This document shows, piece by piece, positions 5,347-5,968 of a DNA stretch of 5,968 nucleotides. The stretch covers positions 1-5,968 of the forward strand of contig CATMIM010000084.1 of NCBI GenBank assembly GCA_950068635.1, read 5' to 3'. Both the position numbers and the translations under genes were made by a program. The notes below the pieces were generated by a model, which saw only the letters and a list, made by a program, of their open reading frames with translations, did no database searches and was not told the origin of the DNA. The number at the start of each line of letters is the position of its first letter. Within the stretch, counting starts at the first letter, position 1. The stretch comes from an uncultured Candidatus Poseidoniales archaeon. GTDB taxonomy: Archaea; Thermoplasmatota; Poseidoniia; Poseidoniales; Thalassarchaeaceae.

Positions 5347-5968
5347 TCAGTCCTGCGGCGGTTTCTGCCTGCCGGGTTTACCGCGCCGCGCCTTCGCCTT
5401 GCGCCGTTTGGTTTTGGGTGGGTTGACCCGCCGCCCTGTCCGAGAAGGCTCCTCCTTCTTTCGACTGTCGAGGTCGCTCAGACCACCGCTGGAGATGAGG
5501 CGGGACAGTTCCTCGAATGAGAGCGTGCCGCCAGTGGCCGCCCGCTGCTGGATGTCCTCCAGGCGAGGTTGCTCCGTGTACCCCTTGCGTTCGGAGTCCG
5601 TGCGAATGCGCAGGAACGCCTCGAGACGTCCGATCTCCCGGCGGTGACCCTTCATCTCATCACGCTGAGCGAGAATGGTGTCCAGCATGCTGCCGATGCG
5701 TTCGTTGAGTTGTTTCTCCTCCTTGCGATTGACCTTCATATCCTTCAGGCGGGGGTCCTCACTGGTCGTATCGCTGGCGATCTGCTCTCGCTCGTCCTTC
5801 AGCGCATCGAGCTCGTCGATCGTCTTCTGCTGTTTACGCATCAACTTGACATATTCGTCGTGAGCGGCGTCGCTGAGGTTCTTCTGTGTGTGCATCTGCT
5901 GGAGTTCGAACAGGAATGAGAACTGTTTGATCTCGGTTGGCAGGTTGGGCATCTTCAGCAGGTCGTCC
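5347..5968 (-). CDS. COG1340-type coiled-coil protein with basic tail (N-terminus outside window)
   Basis: The frame is open to the right edge. ATG 5952 is probably internal, since codons DDLLK precede it and there is no Shine-Dalgarno. Numbering from that ATG, residues 1-125 are charged coil. The stretch 7-20 (EIKQFSFLFELQQM) looks like the central LRxxIxxLEWxQQT block of COG1340, so the N-terminal coil should lie to the right of the window. GGTLSFEELSRLI (141-153) matches the SGETLSTEELM end of the coiled-coil protein at 2668-3528, so the two are paralogues. After it comes a strongly basic, proline-containing tail (164-199, with RKK, GRR, KTKRRKAKARRGK), probably disordered and able to touch nucleic acid or ribosomes; this tail is absent from the paralogue. 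No enzyme motif is present and the function is unknown. It is the first visible gene of an operon with the GNAT and roadblock genes. Confidence 0.8.
   Translation of the reverse strand, partial: DDLLKMPNLPTEIKQFSFLFELQQMHTQKNLSDAAHDEYVKLMRKQQKTIDELDALKDEREQIASDTTSEDPRLKDMKVNRKEEKQLNERIGSMLDTILAQRDEMKGHRREIGRLEAFLRIRTDSERKGYTEQPRLEDIQQRAATGGTLSFEELSRLISSGGLSDLDSRKKEEPSRTGRRVNPPKTKRRKAKARRGKPGRQKPPQD

Overview
The window looks like a chromosomal segment of a GC-rich archaeon, with no mobile elements, RNA genes or CRISPR. The archaeal assignment rests on several genes together: a PurP-type FAICAR synthetase, a radical SAM protein of the tetraether-lipid-synthase (Tes, COG1964) type, two coiled-coil proteins of the COG1340 kind, a single-domain KaiC/RAD55-like ATPase and a stand-alone roadblock protein. 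The mix suits Thermoplasmatota, plausibly marine group II (Poseidoniia). That placement is inference from remembered gene content; no marker gene fixes the taxon.

Layout. Left block, minus strand, read from right to left: COG1340 coiled-coil protein (3528-2668), purP (2653-1496), an Lgt-like polytopic membrane protein (1440-691), and a Tes-like radical SAM enzyme (starts at TTG 688, runs off the left edge). The gaps are 14, 55 and 2 bases, and strong Shine-Dalgarno sequences precede purP, lgt and tes, so this is very probably one operon. A 189-base divergent intergenic region (3529-3717) carries weak TATA-like elements in both directions and two inverted repeats. A plus-strand KaiC/RAD55-like ATPase (3718-4398) follows. 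Right block, minus strand, converging on the ATPase with a 23-base gap: a second COG1340-type coiled-coil protein that enters from the right edge (5968-5347), a GNAT acetyltransferase (5332-4808) and a roadblock/LC7 protein (4811-4422) joined to it by an ATGA overlap.

How they may work together. Tes makes the C-C bond that joins archaeol tails into membrane-spanning tetraethers. The Lgt-like protein directly upstream belongs to the family that moves a glycerolipid from a phospholipid to a protein cysteine, but several hallmark Lgt residues are replaced. The pair suggests a lipid-modification or lipid-anchoring function. PurP is folate-free purine synthesis and has no obvious link to lipids. 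The right block (coiled coil, GNAT, roadblock), facing a RecA-fold ATPase with an altered Walker A loop, looks like a regulatory or scaffold set of unknown role. Both blocks carry a COG1340 paralogue with the same short C-terminal motif, which is the one structural thread joining the two halves.
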